A stretch of 38,708 bases of DNA from SAR324 cluster bacterium (lineage in GTDB: Bacteria; SAR324; NAC60-12): contig JADGAV010000007.1 in the NCBI GenBank assembly GCA_015231825.1, forward strand, positions 1 to 38,708, written 5' to 3'. Every line of letters starts with the position of its first letter. The stretch's first letter is position 1. The notes beneath the pieces are model-generated. The model worked only from the letters and a program-made list of their open reading frames with translations, was not told the origin of the DNA and ran no database searches. Positions 8,552 through 16,989 of the stretch are shown here, in pieces. The translations under genes were made by a program, and so were the position numbers.

Positions 8552-10761
8552 TCCTTTATTGATGCTCGCTGATGTGCAACTGTCAAAAAAATGATTTCGA
8601 AACTCGTTCCTTCCCCTTCTATGCTGGAAACGCGAATCACACCATGATGTTCCTGAACAATTCCGTAACTGATTGACATTCCCAGTCCCGTCCCCTTTCC
8701 TTCTTCTTTTGTCGAAAAAAACGGGTCAAATATTTTATCCAGATTTGCCGAAGGAATTCCCTTTCCGTTGTCTTTGATGAGTACCTGTACTTTTTCAGGT
8801 TCATTTTTTTCTTCAATCAGCCTGGTTTCGATGCTGATGAGCCCATCTTGGCGTCCCTCCAGGGCATCCCTGGCATTGGCCATGATGTTGATAAAAACCT
8901 GCTGCAGCTGCTGAGAATTTCCCAACACTTCAATAAAGCGCGGGGCATAATTTTTTCTAATTTCGATATTGCGCAGCTTCAACTGTTCATTGAGCAGGAC
9001 GAGGCTGGCTTCCAAAGTATCATGGAGGTCAATCGGCAGCCGTTTAAAATCAACCTCGCGGGCAAAGCTTCTCAAATGATCAATAATATTCATCATCCGT
9101 TCCGAGCCATCCTCGACCTTTTTAAGAGTTTCAAAAACTTCCTGCGGATCGAGATGATTCACCCCATCCATCATCACCAGCTGCGTGTTGTTGCGAATGT
9201 AAGTTAGCGGTTGATTGAGCTCGTGAGCAATTCCCGCAGCTAATTCGCCGATAGAGGCCAATTTGGCAGATTGTATCAATTGCGCCTGGGTTGTTTTCAG
9301 TTTTTCGTTGGATTCCAGAAGATTTTCATTGGCATCAGAAAGCTCTTTGGTGCGTTCTTCAACAAGATTTATTAAATTGGCCTCATACTCCTTCAGCAAT
9401 TGATTCGCTTTTTGACGTTCCAGAACTTCCCGCTGCAGAGTCTCGTTATTTTCTTTCAGTCTCGCCGCAAACTGTTCATTCTCCTGATAAACCTGATTGA
9501 TTTTGTCTGCCAGTGCTATAGACAAAAAAAGTGAATGAAATATTGTTCCAGCATGAAGCGAATAGTCCATGATGGCGAGATCCGGGATTATCCCGATGCT
9601 TTTGAACACAACAAATACAATGCTCACCACTAACAAGGAAAAACCGATCAGCAAATACCGTGCGTAATGGAATCCTATCAGTGCCACTCTCAAGGTAACC
9701 AACCAGGCCATAAGCGCGCCAACAACGGAGACCAGAAGGGCCAGAATAATACTGACTGAATAGTTTACGAAAAAAGAAAGCGGCATCAATATTCCGCCGA
9801 GCACACACAACAAGGTAAGCATTTGATGAAAACGGGGGACATGTCTATGAGATTCAATATAACTCTGGACAAAGATCAGTCCGCTCACAATCACGGCCCC
9901 TATTAAAAAAGGCATACTGATATTTCCCCACCACGGATAATCCGGCCATAGCAGCTGAAATGCAAGACCATTTAAGTTCGATTGACATGCAGCAAACAAG
10001 ACAAAGAAAATGACGTAGTACGCATAATTTTTTTCACGCGTCACAATAAACAGCAACAAATTATAGAGTACCATCGCTCCCAGAAATCCGTAGTATAAAC
10101 TGAGGATAATCCCCTCTTTCTCAGTTTTTTCCGCAAATGCAGAAGGAGACCAGAGCGTCAAGTCGATTTTCATGGCACTTTGTGTCTCGAAGCGCAGGTA
10201 AAGCATCTGTTCGTCTTCAATCAGCAGCGGAAACACGAAATTTCGGTAGTTGACTTCACGTTCCCGAAAAGGAAGCAAATCTCCGGTTTTCCTGACAACA
10301 AATTTTCCAGTTCCATCGGGAAGATAAAGTGTGATTGAATCCGTCAGGGGATAATTCTGTTCCAGCATCCATTTTGTTCCCGCATTCCCCTTATTTTTTA
10401 ACCGGAACCTAACCCAGAAAACCGATTTGGAGAGTCCAAAGTTGGGCGTTTTTAACGAATTTGAAGAAAACTCCTTTGCAAAGCCGGCTGAAGCGATTTC
10501 TTCAATGCTCCACTTTTTTTGCGAATCTTCCAAAATATCCAGATAAGGACCCAAAAAATAAATTTTATCATTTCCTTCCAGCATCACCGGATTGTTGGCG
10601 CTCACAAATCGGGGAAGCATCCCGCAGGCAAACAGCAAAACCAAAAACATCAGACGAAGCGTAGAGAAAAATTTTCCATTCCGTGAAGTCCGAAGTGTCT
10701 TTGCTTCCCTTAAAAAAATCAATTTGAAGAACTCCGTCGATGCTGTCGAAACCGGTTTCAT
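8545..10761 (-). CDS. 7TMR-DISM sensor histidine kinase
   Basis: A membrane sensor kinase of about 738 residues from the ATG at 10761; a TTG at 10785 would add 8 residues. The order is: an N-terminal hydrophobic signal/anchor (about 34-52), an extracytoplasmic 7TMR-DISM extracellular-2-type beta domain (about 55-205), and roughly seven hydrophobic helices (about 218-422). A long coiled coil follows (about 428-500), then HisKA with His513 in AHELNQPL, and a HATPase domain with DNGKGIP, FDPFFSTK and GTGLGM. The DISM domain is thought to bind carbohydrate-like or small ligands. It pairs with the overlapping REC-PAS gene. Confidence 0.9.
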   Translation of the reverse strand: MKPVSTASTEFFKLIFLREAKTLRTSRNGKFFSTLRLMFLVLLFACGMLPRFVSANNPVMLEGNDKIYFLGPYLDILEDSQKKWSIEEIASAGFAKEFSSNSLKTPNFGLSKSVFWVRFRLKNKGNAGTKWMLEQNYPLTDSITLYLPDGTGKFVVRKTGDLLPFREREVNYRNFVFPLLIEDEQMLYLRFETQSAMKIDLTLWSPSAFAEKTEKEGIILSLYYGFLGAMVLYNLLLFIVTREKNYAYYVIFFVLFAACQSNLNGLAFQLLWPDYPWWGNISMPFLIGAVIVSGLIFVQSYIESHRHVPRFHQMLTLLCVLGGILMPLSFFVNYSVSIILALLVSVVGALMAWLVTLRVALIGFHYARYLLIGFSLLVVSIVFVVFKSIGIIPDLAIMDYSLHAGTIFHSLFLSIALADKINQVYQENEQFAARLKENNETLQREVLERQKANQLLKEYEANLINLVEERTKELSDANENLLESNEKLKTTQAQLIQSAKLASIGELAAGIAHELNQPLTYIRNNTQLVMMDGVNHLDPQEVFETLKKVEDGSERMMNIIDHLRSFAREVDFKRLPIDLHDTLEASLVLLNEQLKLRNIEIRKNYAPRFIEVLGNSQQLQQVFINIMANARDALEGRQDGLISIETRLIEEKNEPEKVQVLIKDNGKGIPSANLDKIFDPFFSTKEEGKGTGLGMSISYGIVQEHHGVIRVSSIEGEGTSFEIIFLTVAHQRASIKEW

Positions 10762-11202
10762 GCTTGTTTCAATGAAAGGACTCAAATTTGAACAAATTCA
10801 AAAAATGGATTTCCTGCTGTTTTTACTCCAAAAACAGCGAAGGAATCCTGATTGATCAGAATACTCCCCTATCCCAAAAAATCAACCTTTGTAGCATTTT
10901 CCCTCATCGCAGAGTATGCCGCGCTCAAGCTTCTCAAACAACCTGCTTCGTGCCTTTGAAAGAGAGCATCAGGAGTCTGAAAAATGCTATTTTGCACACC
11001 GTCGATGGATCCTGCACCGAGAGCAGAGTGGACCGCTGCACAACCGGGACCCTTATCTTTTGGAGGCAATTTCCCCATCTGCAGAAAAAAGATCTTTTGT
11101 TTTAAAATCACTCACGTATTCTCCAAAAAGAAAAACGGCACGCGAACGAGTTCACTGAAACTGGATCGGGTTCACTCAATTACAAAGTCCAATGAGGAAA
11201 TG
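10762..11202. other. Divergent intergenic region
   Basis: About 440 bp separate the minus-strand kinase operon from the plus-strand deacylase, so promoters for both directions must lie here. Small open frames cross it, but none has a ribosome binding site or a recognisable protein. I found no convincing promoter hexamers. The only clear signal is GAGG at 11194-11198 in front of the deacylase start. Confidence 0.5.
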
Positions 11203-12696
11203 ATGAAACACAGCTACGATACTGTCCTGCGGAACGCCCGGATATATGACGGCACTGGTGCAGCTCCCAAAGAAGGCGATGTTGCCGTGCAGGACGGTCG
11301 AATTGTTCAGGCGGGAACCGTTCGTGATGCTGATTCCAGGCAGGAGATTGATCTCCGGGGACTGGCCCTTTGTCCGGGATTTATCGATGTGCACACCCAT
11401 GATGATTTTGCTGCCGTGCTCTATCCTGCAATGAGTTTCAAACTGCTGGGCGGCGTCACCACCTGCATTGTCGGCAACTGCGGATTTGGTGCTGCTCCTT
11501 ATCAGGAATCTCTTGATTTTGCCATGGCCACTCATCCCAATCAAAGCTTTCCCCGATGGGAAGGTTATGCGGGGTATTTTGAAACCCTTGAAAAAAATCC
11601 GCCCAGCCTCAATATCGGGGCCCTGATCGGACACGGCACCTGCCGCAAAGCAGCGATGGGCATGGAGCAGCGCGCGCCAAGTCAGAATGAGCTGTCACGG
11701 ATGAAGCAGATTGTCCGTGAAGGACTGAATGCCGGGGCCGTCGGTTTTTCTACCGGACTGGTCTATGAACCAGGATGTTATGCTGAAACCGATGAAATTG
11801 TCGAACTGGCCAGCCTCATGCAGGAAAGCGGCGGGCTCTACACCAGCCACATCAGAAATGAGGGAGCCGGCTTGCCCGAGGCGGTCACGGAGGCTATCCG
11901 GATCGGAGAACGCGCCGGAGTTCCGGTCCAGATTTCGCACCACAAAGCCTCCGGCCGGAGACATTGGGGATCCGTTGCCCTATCACTTGCCCTGATCGAA
12001 GAAGCTCAGGCACGTGGTCTGGATGTGCATGCCGATCAATATCCCTACACCGCCGGCAGTACGATCCTTTCCGCCATTGTCGCCCAGGGATTGCTGGCTC
12101 AGGACGGCGGAGGGATCGGAGAGATGAGTCATGCGGATATCACCATTGCATCCACGGCGGAGCATCCGGCGTGGGAAGGGAAATCGCTGCAGACCCTCGC
12201 AGAAGAGCTCGGCATTTCATTGCAAGCCACTGTAGAGCACGTCTTGCGGGAAGAACCCCGGACCACCATCATTCTGCATGCAATGAATGAAGATGATGTT
12301 CAGACCGTGATGCGCCATCCCAGCACCATGATCGGCTCCGACGGCATCCCTTCTTTGGATGGAAAACCCCACCCTCGTCTTTACGGCACTTTTGCCCGGG
12401 TACTGGGGCATTACTCCAGAAATAAGGGTCTCTTCCCGATGGAAAATGCCATTCATCGAATGACCGGACTGCCTGCCAAAAAATTTCACCTGGCCGATCG
12501 CGGTTTTGTCGGGGAACATGCCTTCGCCGATCTGCTTGTTTTTGACCCGGCATCGATAATCGATATCGGTACATTTGAAGATCCCAATCATTACCCTGAA
12601 GGGATCGTGCACGTTTTTGTCAATGGCGTCCAGGTGGTGCAGGATACCCGACAGACAAATGCCCGACCGGGAAGAGTTCTCAGAAGGAACAACTGA
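11203..12696 (+). CDS. N-acyl-D-amino-acid deacylase (D-aminoacylase family)
   Basis: An amidohydrolase-superfamily enzyme, 497 residues, that cleaves N-acyl-D-amino acids to D-amino acid and carboxylate. Visible metal and active-site residues are HTH (His64, His66), Cys93 in GNCG, His216 in SHIRNEG, His246 in QISHHK and Asp380 in GSDGIP. These match the Cys/His/His/Asp pattern of D-aminoacylases. The N-terminal beta-sandwich (VLRNARIYDGTG) is typical. I place the start at 11203, 4 nt after GAGGA; the frame stays open upstream to 10984 but that part has no such signal. The adjacent ATG at 11200 is an alternative. Confidence 0.92.
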   Translation: MKHSYDTVLRNARIYDGTGAAPKEGDVAVQDGRIVQAGTVRDADSRQEIDLRGLALCPGFIDVHTHDDFAAVLYPAMSFKLLGGVTTCIVGNCGFGAAPYQESLDFAMATHPNQSFPRWEGYAGYFETLEKNPPSLNIGALIGHGTCRKAAMGMEQRAPSQNELSRMKQIVREGLNAGAVGFSTGLVYEPGCYAETDEIVELASLMQESGGLYTSHIRNEGAGLPEAVTEAIRIGERAGVPVQISHHKASGRRHWGSVALSLALIEEAQARGLDVHADQYPYTAGSTILSAIVAQGLLAQDGGGIGEMSHADITIASTAEHPAWEGKSLQTLAEELGISLQATVEHVLREEPRTTIILHAMNEDDVQTVMRHPSTMIGSDGIPSLDGKPHPRLYGTFARVLGHYSRNKGLFPMENAIHRMTGLPAKKFHLADRGFVGEHAFADLLVFDPASIIDIGTFEDPNHYPEGIVHVFVNGVQVVQDTRQTNARPGRVLRRNN

Positions 12697-12882
12697 ATCT
12701 GAAGAGGGCCCGCCATCTGCTGAAAAAACATTCCTGAAAAATTTTTTAATTTGAAATTTCACCGATCACCCCTGAACAAGTGTCAAAGGTTTTAACAGCA
12801 GGGTTGTAAATAAGGGTCTGGTTATGATAAAAGATCAGATTGCAAGACTGGAGAAAATACTAAACAGATTTCGGATCAAATT

Positions 12883-13224
12883 ATGAAAATCGAACATCGT
12901 TTTGAAAAAAATATTTGTATTTTTCAAATTGAGGGAAACATGGTCCATGAAAAGATGCGTGAATTCAAATCTTATCTGAGCCCCTTTCTGGAAAACCAAT
13001 CGCTCCATGGAATCGCCATCGATTTTGCCAACGTCGGAGTGATTGATTCTGCCGCGATTGGTGTTCTTGTCGGCATCTACAAAAGGCTCGAAGAGCACGA
13101 GGCGCGACTGGCGCTGTTCAATCTCAAATCTTACAACCGCGAAGCAATCGAATTGAATCAACTGCAAAATATCATTCTGATGTACCCCACCGAAGCAGAA
13201 GCATTGACAGCGTTGAACAATTGA
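12883..13224 (+). CDS. STAS-domain protein (anti-sigma-factor antagonist type)
   Basis: A 113-residue single STAS domain with the phospho-acceptor region VIDSAAIG and a C-terminal YPTEAEALTAL motif. It is closely related to the STAS module ending the four-domain cyclase protein at 27943 and to the STAS protein at 32670. No kinase or phosphatase is next to it, so its partners are probably the RsbW-like and PP2C proteins further right. It lies between two metabolic genes, with 186 bp before it and 82 bp after it. Confidence 0.88.
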   Translation: MKIEHRFEKNICIFQIEGNMVHEKMREFKSYLSPFLENQSLHGIAIDFANVGVIDSAAIGVLVGIYKRLEEHEARLALFNLKSYNREAIELNQLQNIILMYPTEAEALTALNN

Positions 13225-13306
13225 TGGACAAGCTTTCAGGGACCGCCCGGTTTCAGTATAAAAATCATCACTTTTTTCTTGAGCCTTAAAAAAAGGAAAT
13301 TCCACT

Positions 13307-14293
13307 ATGCCCGGCAAATCAGAATTGCTCATCACCACCAACTGGCACCCTGGTACGATCATAAAACTGGAGCAGTACTATAATGCCCACAAATTGTGGG
13401 ACCTTGACGGCAGTGCCGCGCAGCTGCATTTGCTCGCAAAAATTTCAGAACATTGCGAAGCTGTCGCAACACAGGGATTTATCAATGACAAATTTAAAAA
13501 GGCCCTACCGTTTCCAAGGATCAACGGTGAATTCATGGACACCCTCCCCCGTTTAAAAATTATCGCCAACTTCGGGGTCGGGTACGATACGATTGATGTA
13601 CAGGCTGCTTCGGAAAGGGGAATTGCTGTAACGAATACCCCGGGCGTCCTGACCGACGATGTGGCGGATCTGGCCATCGGACTGATGATCGCAAGCAGCC
13701 GAAAACTGGTCAGGGGAGACCGCTTTGTCAGGGAGGGAAAGTGGCTTCAGGGACCCATGGAGTTTGGGCATTCATTGACCGGCAAAAAACTGGGCATTCT
13801 TGGCTTGGGAAGGATTGGGGAAGCGATTGCCCAGCGGGCCGCTGTTTTCAAAATGTCGATTGCCTATCACAACCGTAATCAAAAAAATGTGCCTTATCCC
13901 TATTACCAGGACCTGCTCAGCCTGGCCAAAGACTCTGACATCCTGATTGCCGTCATCCCCGGCACCCCGGAAACTGAAAAAATCATCACCAAGGAGGTCT
14001 TGCGGGCTTTGGGACCTGAGGGGACTTTGATCAATATTGCCAGGGGAAGTGTTGTGGATGAAGGCGCTCTCGTGCAGCTGCTGCAGGAAGGACGGCTTGG
14101 AGCAGCAGCTTTGGATGTCTTCCAAAGTGAACCGAATGTCCCCCAGGCATTGCTGGACATCAAGGATCGAGTGGTGCTGCAGCCCCACCACGGCAGCGGG
14201 ACTCACGAAACCCGTGCTGCCATGGGACAATTGGTCGTGGACAATCTGGCAGCGCATTTTGCCAATAAGCCCCTGTTGAATCCGGTAAACTAA
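13307..14293 (+). CDS. D-isomer-specific 2-hydroxyacid dehydrogenase (glyoxylate/hydroxypyruvate reductase-like)
   Basis: An NAD(P)H-dependent cytoplasmic oxidoreductase, 328 residues. The Rossmann motif is GLGRIG (residues about 166-171). The catalytic Arg246 (NIARGSVV), Glu275 (FQSEP) and His in QPHHGSG are present. The HNRNQKNVPYPYY stretch just after the Rossmann beta-2 strand resembles glyoxylate/hydroxypyruvate reductases more than phosphoglycerate dehydrogenase, and there is no ACT domain. Basic residues after beta-2 hint at NADPH use (inference). The start has AAGGA 9 nt upstream. Its link to the kinases downstream is not obvious. Confidence 0.9.
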   Translation: MPGKSELLITTNWHPGTIIKLEQYYNAHKLWDLDGSAAQLHLLAKISEHCEAVATQGFINDKFKKALPFPRINGEFMDTLPRLKIIANFGVGYDTIDVQAASERGIAVTNTPGVLTDDVADLAIGLMIASSRKLVRGDRFVREGKWLQGPMEFGHSLTGKKLGILGLGRIGEAIAQRAAVFKMSIAYHNRNQKNVPYPYYQDLLSLAKDSDILIAVIPGTPETEKIITKEVLRALGPEGTLINIARGSVVDEGALVQLLQEGRLGAAALDVFQSEPNVPQALLDIKDRVVLQPHHGSGTHETRAAMGQLVVDNLAAHFANKPLLNPVN

Positions 14294-14415
14294 AATGTAG
14301 TCAGATTTTCACCTCAGAAGCGTCTCCTGTATTTTTTAACGGATCCGCCGTTCTCCCCCGGTTTTGGATCAATCGGGTTCAAAATCCATCAAAATCCCAT
14401 GACCGTAAAAAGCGT

Positions 14416-16878
14416 ATGGATGTTACCAAAAGACTGCTGATTCTGTTTTCCATCCTCATTATTCTGTCGGTCTCTGTGGGAGGAACGATTATTTTACTGC
14501 TTTATCCGACTTTTTTGGAGCAGGAAAAGAACACACTCTTTGAACTATTGAGTAATCAGGTCGAAATGATTGAAGAAAGTCAATTTGTTTCGTCCCACAG
14601 CCTCAACGATCATTTAGAGGGAAAACATGGAGCCTCCCTGTCAGAGATCAGGGAAGCTTTCCGTGATAAAAAATTTTTTGAAACAGGAGAATTCGTTATT
14701 GCCCAAAGGAAGAAAGATAACATTGTTTTTCTTTATACGCCGCGGCTCTATTTTCCAAAAGCGCTGGCCCCCATCTCCTGGCAATCTCCAATGGCCGAAC
14801 CGATGCGTCGCGCGCTCAACGGAGTATCAGGAACCACCATCAATACGGATTATCGCGGAGAATCCGTCATTGCGGCCTACATGCCACTGGTTCATTTAAA
14901 TGCCGGGATTGTTGCCAAAATCGATCTTGAAGAATTCCGTGCTCCATTCGTCAAGACAGCATGGACTGCAGCGCTCGTTTCTCTAGTGATTATTGTCGTC
15001 GGAGCCTCTATTTTTTTCTTTATCAGCGAGCCGATTCTGAGAACCCTGCAAAGAAGTGAATCAAAGCTCCGCAGCATCCTCAATTCAGTGATCGACAGCA
15101 TCATCACCATTGATAAGAAGGGCACCATTGACTCGGTCAATCCGGCGGCAGAACAGATGTTTTCCTACCGAACCGAAGAAATGCTTGGACAAAATGTCAA
15201 AATGCTGATGCCCTCCCCCTATCAGCAGGAACATGACCAATACCTGTCCAGCTATCTTGAATCCGGAAAGAAGAAAATCATCGGTATTGGCAGAGAGGCG
15301 ATGGGTCTGCGCAAAGATGGCAGTGTTTTTCCGCTCGTGCTTGGCGTCAGTGAAGTCAAAGTGGGGGAGGAAATCATCTTTACCGGCATCATTCGCGACA
15401 TCTCTGCAGCAAAGCAGCATGAAGAAGATTTGAAACTGGCGATAGAGGCTGCAGAAGCTTCCAACAAAGCAAAATCAGAGTTCCTGGCCAACATGAGTCA
15501 TGAAATTCGCACTCCGCTCAATTCCATTATCGGATTCAGCCAGGTGATCATGATGGATTCCTCCTACGCAAATTTTTCAGAAGATTTCAAACAGTATCTC
15601 GAAAACATTAAAACGGCAGGAGAAAATCTGACGGAATTGATCAATAATATTCTGGATCTTTCCAAAATAGAGGCCGGCAAACTGGACTTGTCAGAAGAAG
15701 ATCTCAATTTCAAGCAGCTCCTGCAGGGAGTGTTTCACATCAACAAATCAGCAGCATCCGAAAAGAAACTGCTCTATCGCTACGAATTTGATCCGGCACT
15801 GCCTGAATTGATCCATTCGGACCGCAACAAACTCAACCAGATACTGATGAATTTGGTTTCCAACGCCATCAAATTCACTCCTGCAGGAAAAAGCGTCGTG
15901 CTCACCGCCCGTAAAGATCGGGAACAGCTGCTCCTGCAGGTGCAGGATCAGGGGATCGGTATTCCAGAAGACCGGCAAGCTGCAGTCTTTGCTGCCTTTG
16001 AACAGGCAGACGGGTCCACCACTCGACTCTATGGGGGAACAGGCCTCGGTCTGACCATCACCCAAAAAATGGTCGAATTGCTGTCAGGCGATATTGAATT
16101 CGAGAGTGAAGAAGGGCACGGCTCCACTTTTTCTGTGCGTGTCCCCCTGAAAAAAGCGACCGAAAAAGCTGAAGCCGGGGATTTGGAAAAGCCGAAACAC
16201 GCCCGTTTCTGCAAAGACAACCTGATTCTCGTCGTGGAAGACAACCCGCTCAACCAGCAGATGATCACGGCCATGTTTAAAAACATGAACCTCCAAATAG
16301 TCCTGGCAGGCAATGGAGAGGAAGGAATCGGAGCGGTACTCGAAATGCAGAAAACAGGAAAGCTCCCCGACCTGATATTGATGGACATGCACATGCCCGG
16401 CATAGATGGACTCGCGACAACTCAAAAACTCCATCAAAATGAAGGCCTGGCCGACATTCCGATAGTCGCTTTATCGGCAGAAGCTTTTTCAGAACAGCAA
16501 AAACAGGCCCATGAGATCGGCATTTCAGCATATCTCACCAAACCCATTGACCTAAAAAAACTGTACGGGGTATTGGGCCGGTATTTACGAAAAGAAACCG
16601 AGCCTCAGCAAGATCCTCAAGCAGGCGTTCCATCACGGCCCCCGCTGCCCGATACGGTCGAAGAGCAGATCAGGCATGAATGGCAGGAACTTGCGCAACT
16701 GCCCGTCTATTTTGTTGATGAAATCATCGAACTTGCAGAAAAAATCCGCGCGCTGGCAGAGGGATACCACTCGGCTTATCCTGAAATTCTGGAAGCCATT
16801 ACCGAGGCAGTCTACAAAGGAGATGAAGTCCGGTTCAGGGAACTGGTCCATGCTCAACAGAAAACGAAGGAGTTGTAA
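14416..16878 (+). CDS. Hybrid histidine kinase: TM sensor, FixL-type PAS, HisKA, HATPase, REC
   Basis: An 820-residue protein. Two membrane helices (about 7-29 and 183-204) flank a periplasmic sensor of about 150 residues. A PAS domain (about 213-332) has the FixL signature: His273 in EHD and Arg293 in IGIGR, exactly 20 residues apart as in the haem ligand/distal Arg pair of FixL. HisKA has His362 in SHEIRTP, followed by a HATPase with GIGIP and GGTGLGL. The receiver (about 602-730) has acidic VVEDN, Asp657 and Lys709. Residues about 742-812 form an unnamed domain shared with three other kinases here. It is the first of five tandem hybrid kinases. Confidence 0.9.
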   Translation: MDVTKRLLILFSILIILSVSVGGTIILLLYPTFLEQEKNTLFELLSNQVEMIEESQFVSSHSLNDHLEGKHGASLSEIREAFRDKKFFETGEFVIAQRKKDNIVFLYTPRLYFPKALAPISWQSPMAEPMRRALNGVSGTTINTDYRGESVIAAYMPLVHLNAGIVAKIDLEEFRAPFVKTAWTAALVSLVIIVVGASIFFFISEPILRTLQRSESKLRSILNSVIDSIITIDKKGTIDSVNPAAEQMFSYRTEEMLGQNVKMLMPSPYQQEHDQYLSSYLESGKKKIIGIGREAMGLRKDGSVFPLVLGVSEVKVGEEIIFTGIIRDISAAKQHEEDLKLAIEAAEASNKAKSEFLANMSHEIRTPLNSIIGFSQVIMMDSSYANFSEDFKQYLENIKTAGENLTELINNILDLSKIEAGKLDLSEEDLNFKQLLQGVFHINKSAASEKKLLYRYEFDPALPELIHSDRNKLNQILMNLVSNAIKFTPAGKSVVLTARKDREQLLLQVQDQGIGIPEDRQAAVFAAFEQADGSTTRLYGGTGLGLTITQKMVELLSGDIEFESEEGHGSTFSVRVPLKKATEKAEAGDLEKPKHARFCKDNLILVVEDNPLNQQMITAMFKNMNLQIVLAGNGEEGIGAVLEMQKTGKLPDLILMDMHMPGIDGLATTQKLHQNEGLADIPIVALSAEAFSEQQKQAHEIGISAYLTKPIDLKKLYGVLGRYLRKETEPQQDPQAGVPSRPPLPDTVEEQIRHEWQELAQLPVYFVDEIIELAEKIRALAEGYHSAYPEILEAITEAVYKGDEVRFRELVHAQQKTKEL

Positions 16879-16915
16879 AAGGAAAATTCCCGCTTGGCTT
16901 TAATACCGATCAGGT

Positions 16916-16958
16916 AAAATTTGGGGATCTGTATTTTTTAGTAACGTGTCCCCGGTTA
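16916..16958. repeat. Solitary, diverged copy of the palindromic repeat
   Basis: In the gap between the first two hybrid kinases, the right arm GTAACGTGTCCCC is identical to that in the array at 30.06-30.40 kb. It is preceded by a degraded left arm (AAAATTTGGGG) and a T-rich loop. The element therefore occurs at least twice in the window and behaves like a dispersed, REP-like sequence. Confidence 0.7.
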
Positions 16959-16989
16959 ATCAGGCAATTCACGAAGACAGAGAATTGAA

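Noticed and set aside
10788..11158. Small genes in the divergent intergenic region
   Set aside because: Overlapping short frames on both strands, with no ribosome binding site and no recognisable domain.
10984..11202. N-terminal extension of the deacylase by 73 residues
   Set aside because: The extension has no ribosome binding site and low similarity to the family; GAGGA and the typical family N-terminus support 11203.
12217..12762. 181-residue minus-strand frame
   Set aside because: It is antisense to the conserved C-terminal half of the deacylase; a shadow frame.
16642..16860. C-terminal domain as an Hpt phosphotransfer domain
   Set aside because: No histidine is conserved among the four copies and no HxxKG-type motif is present.
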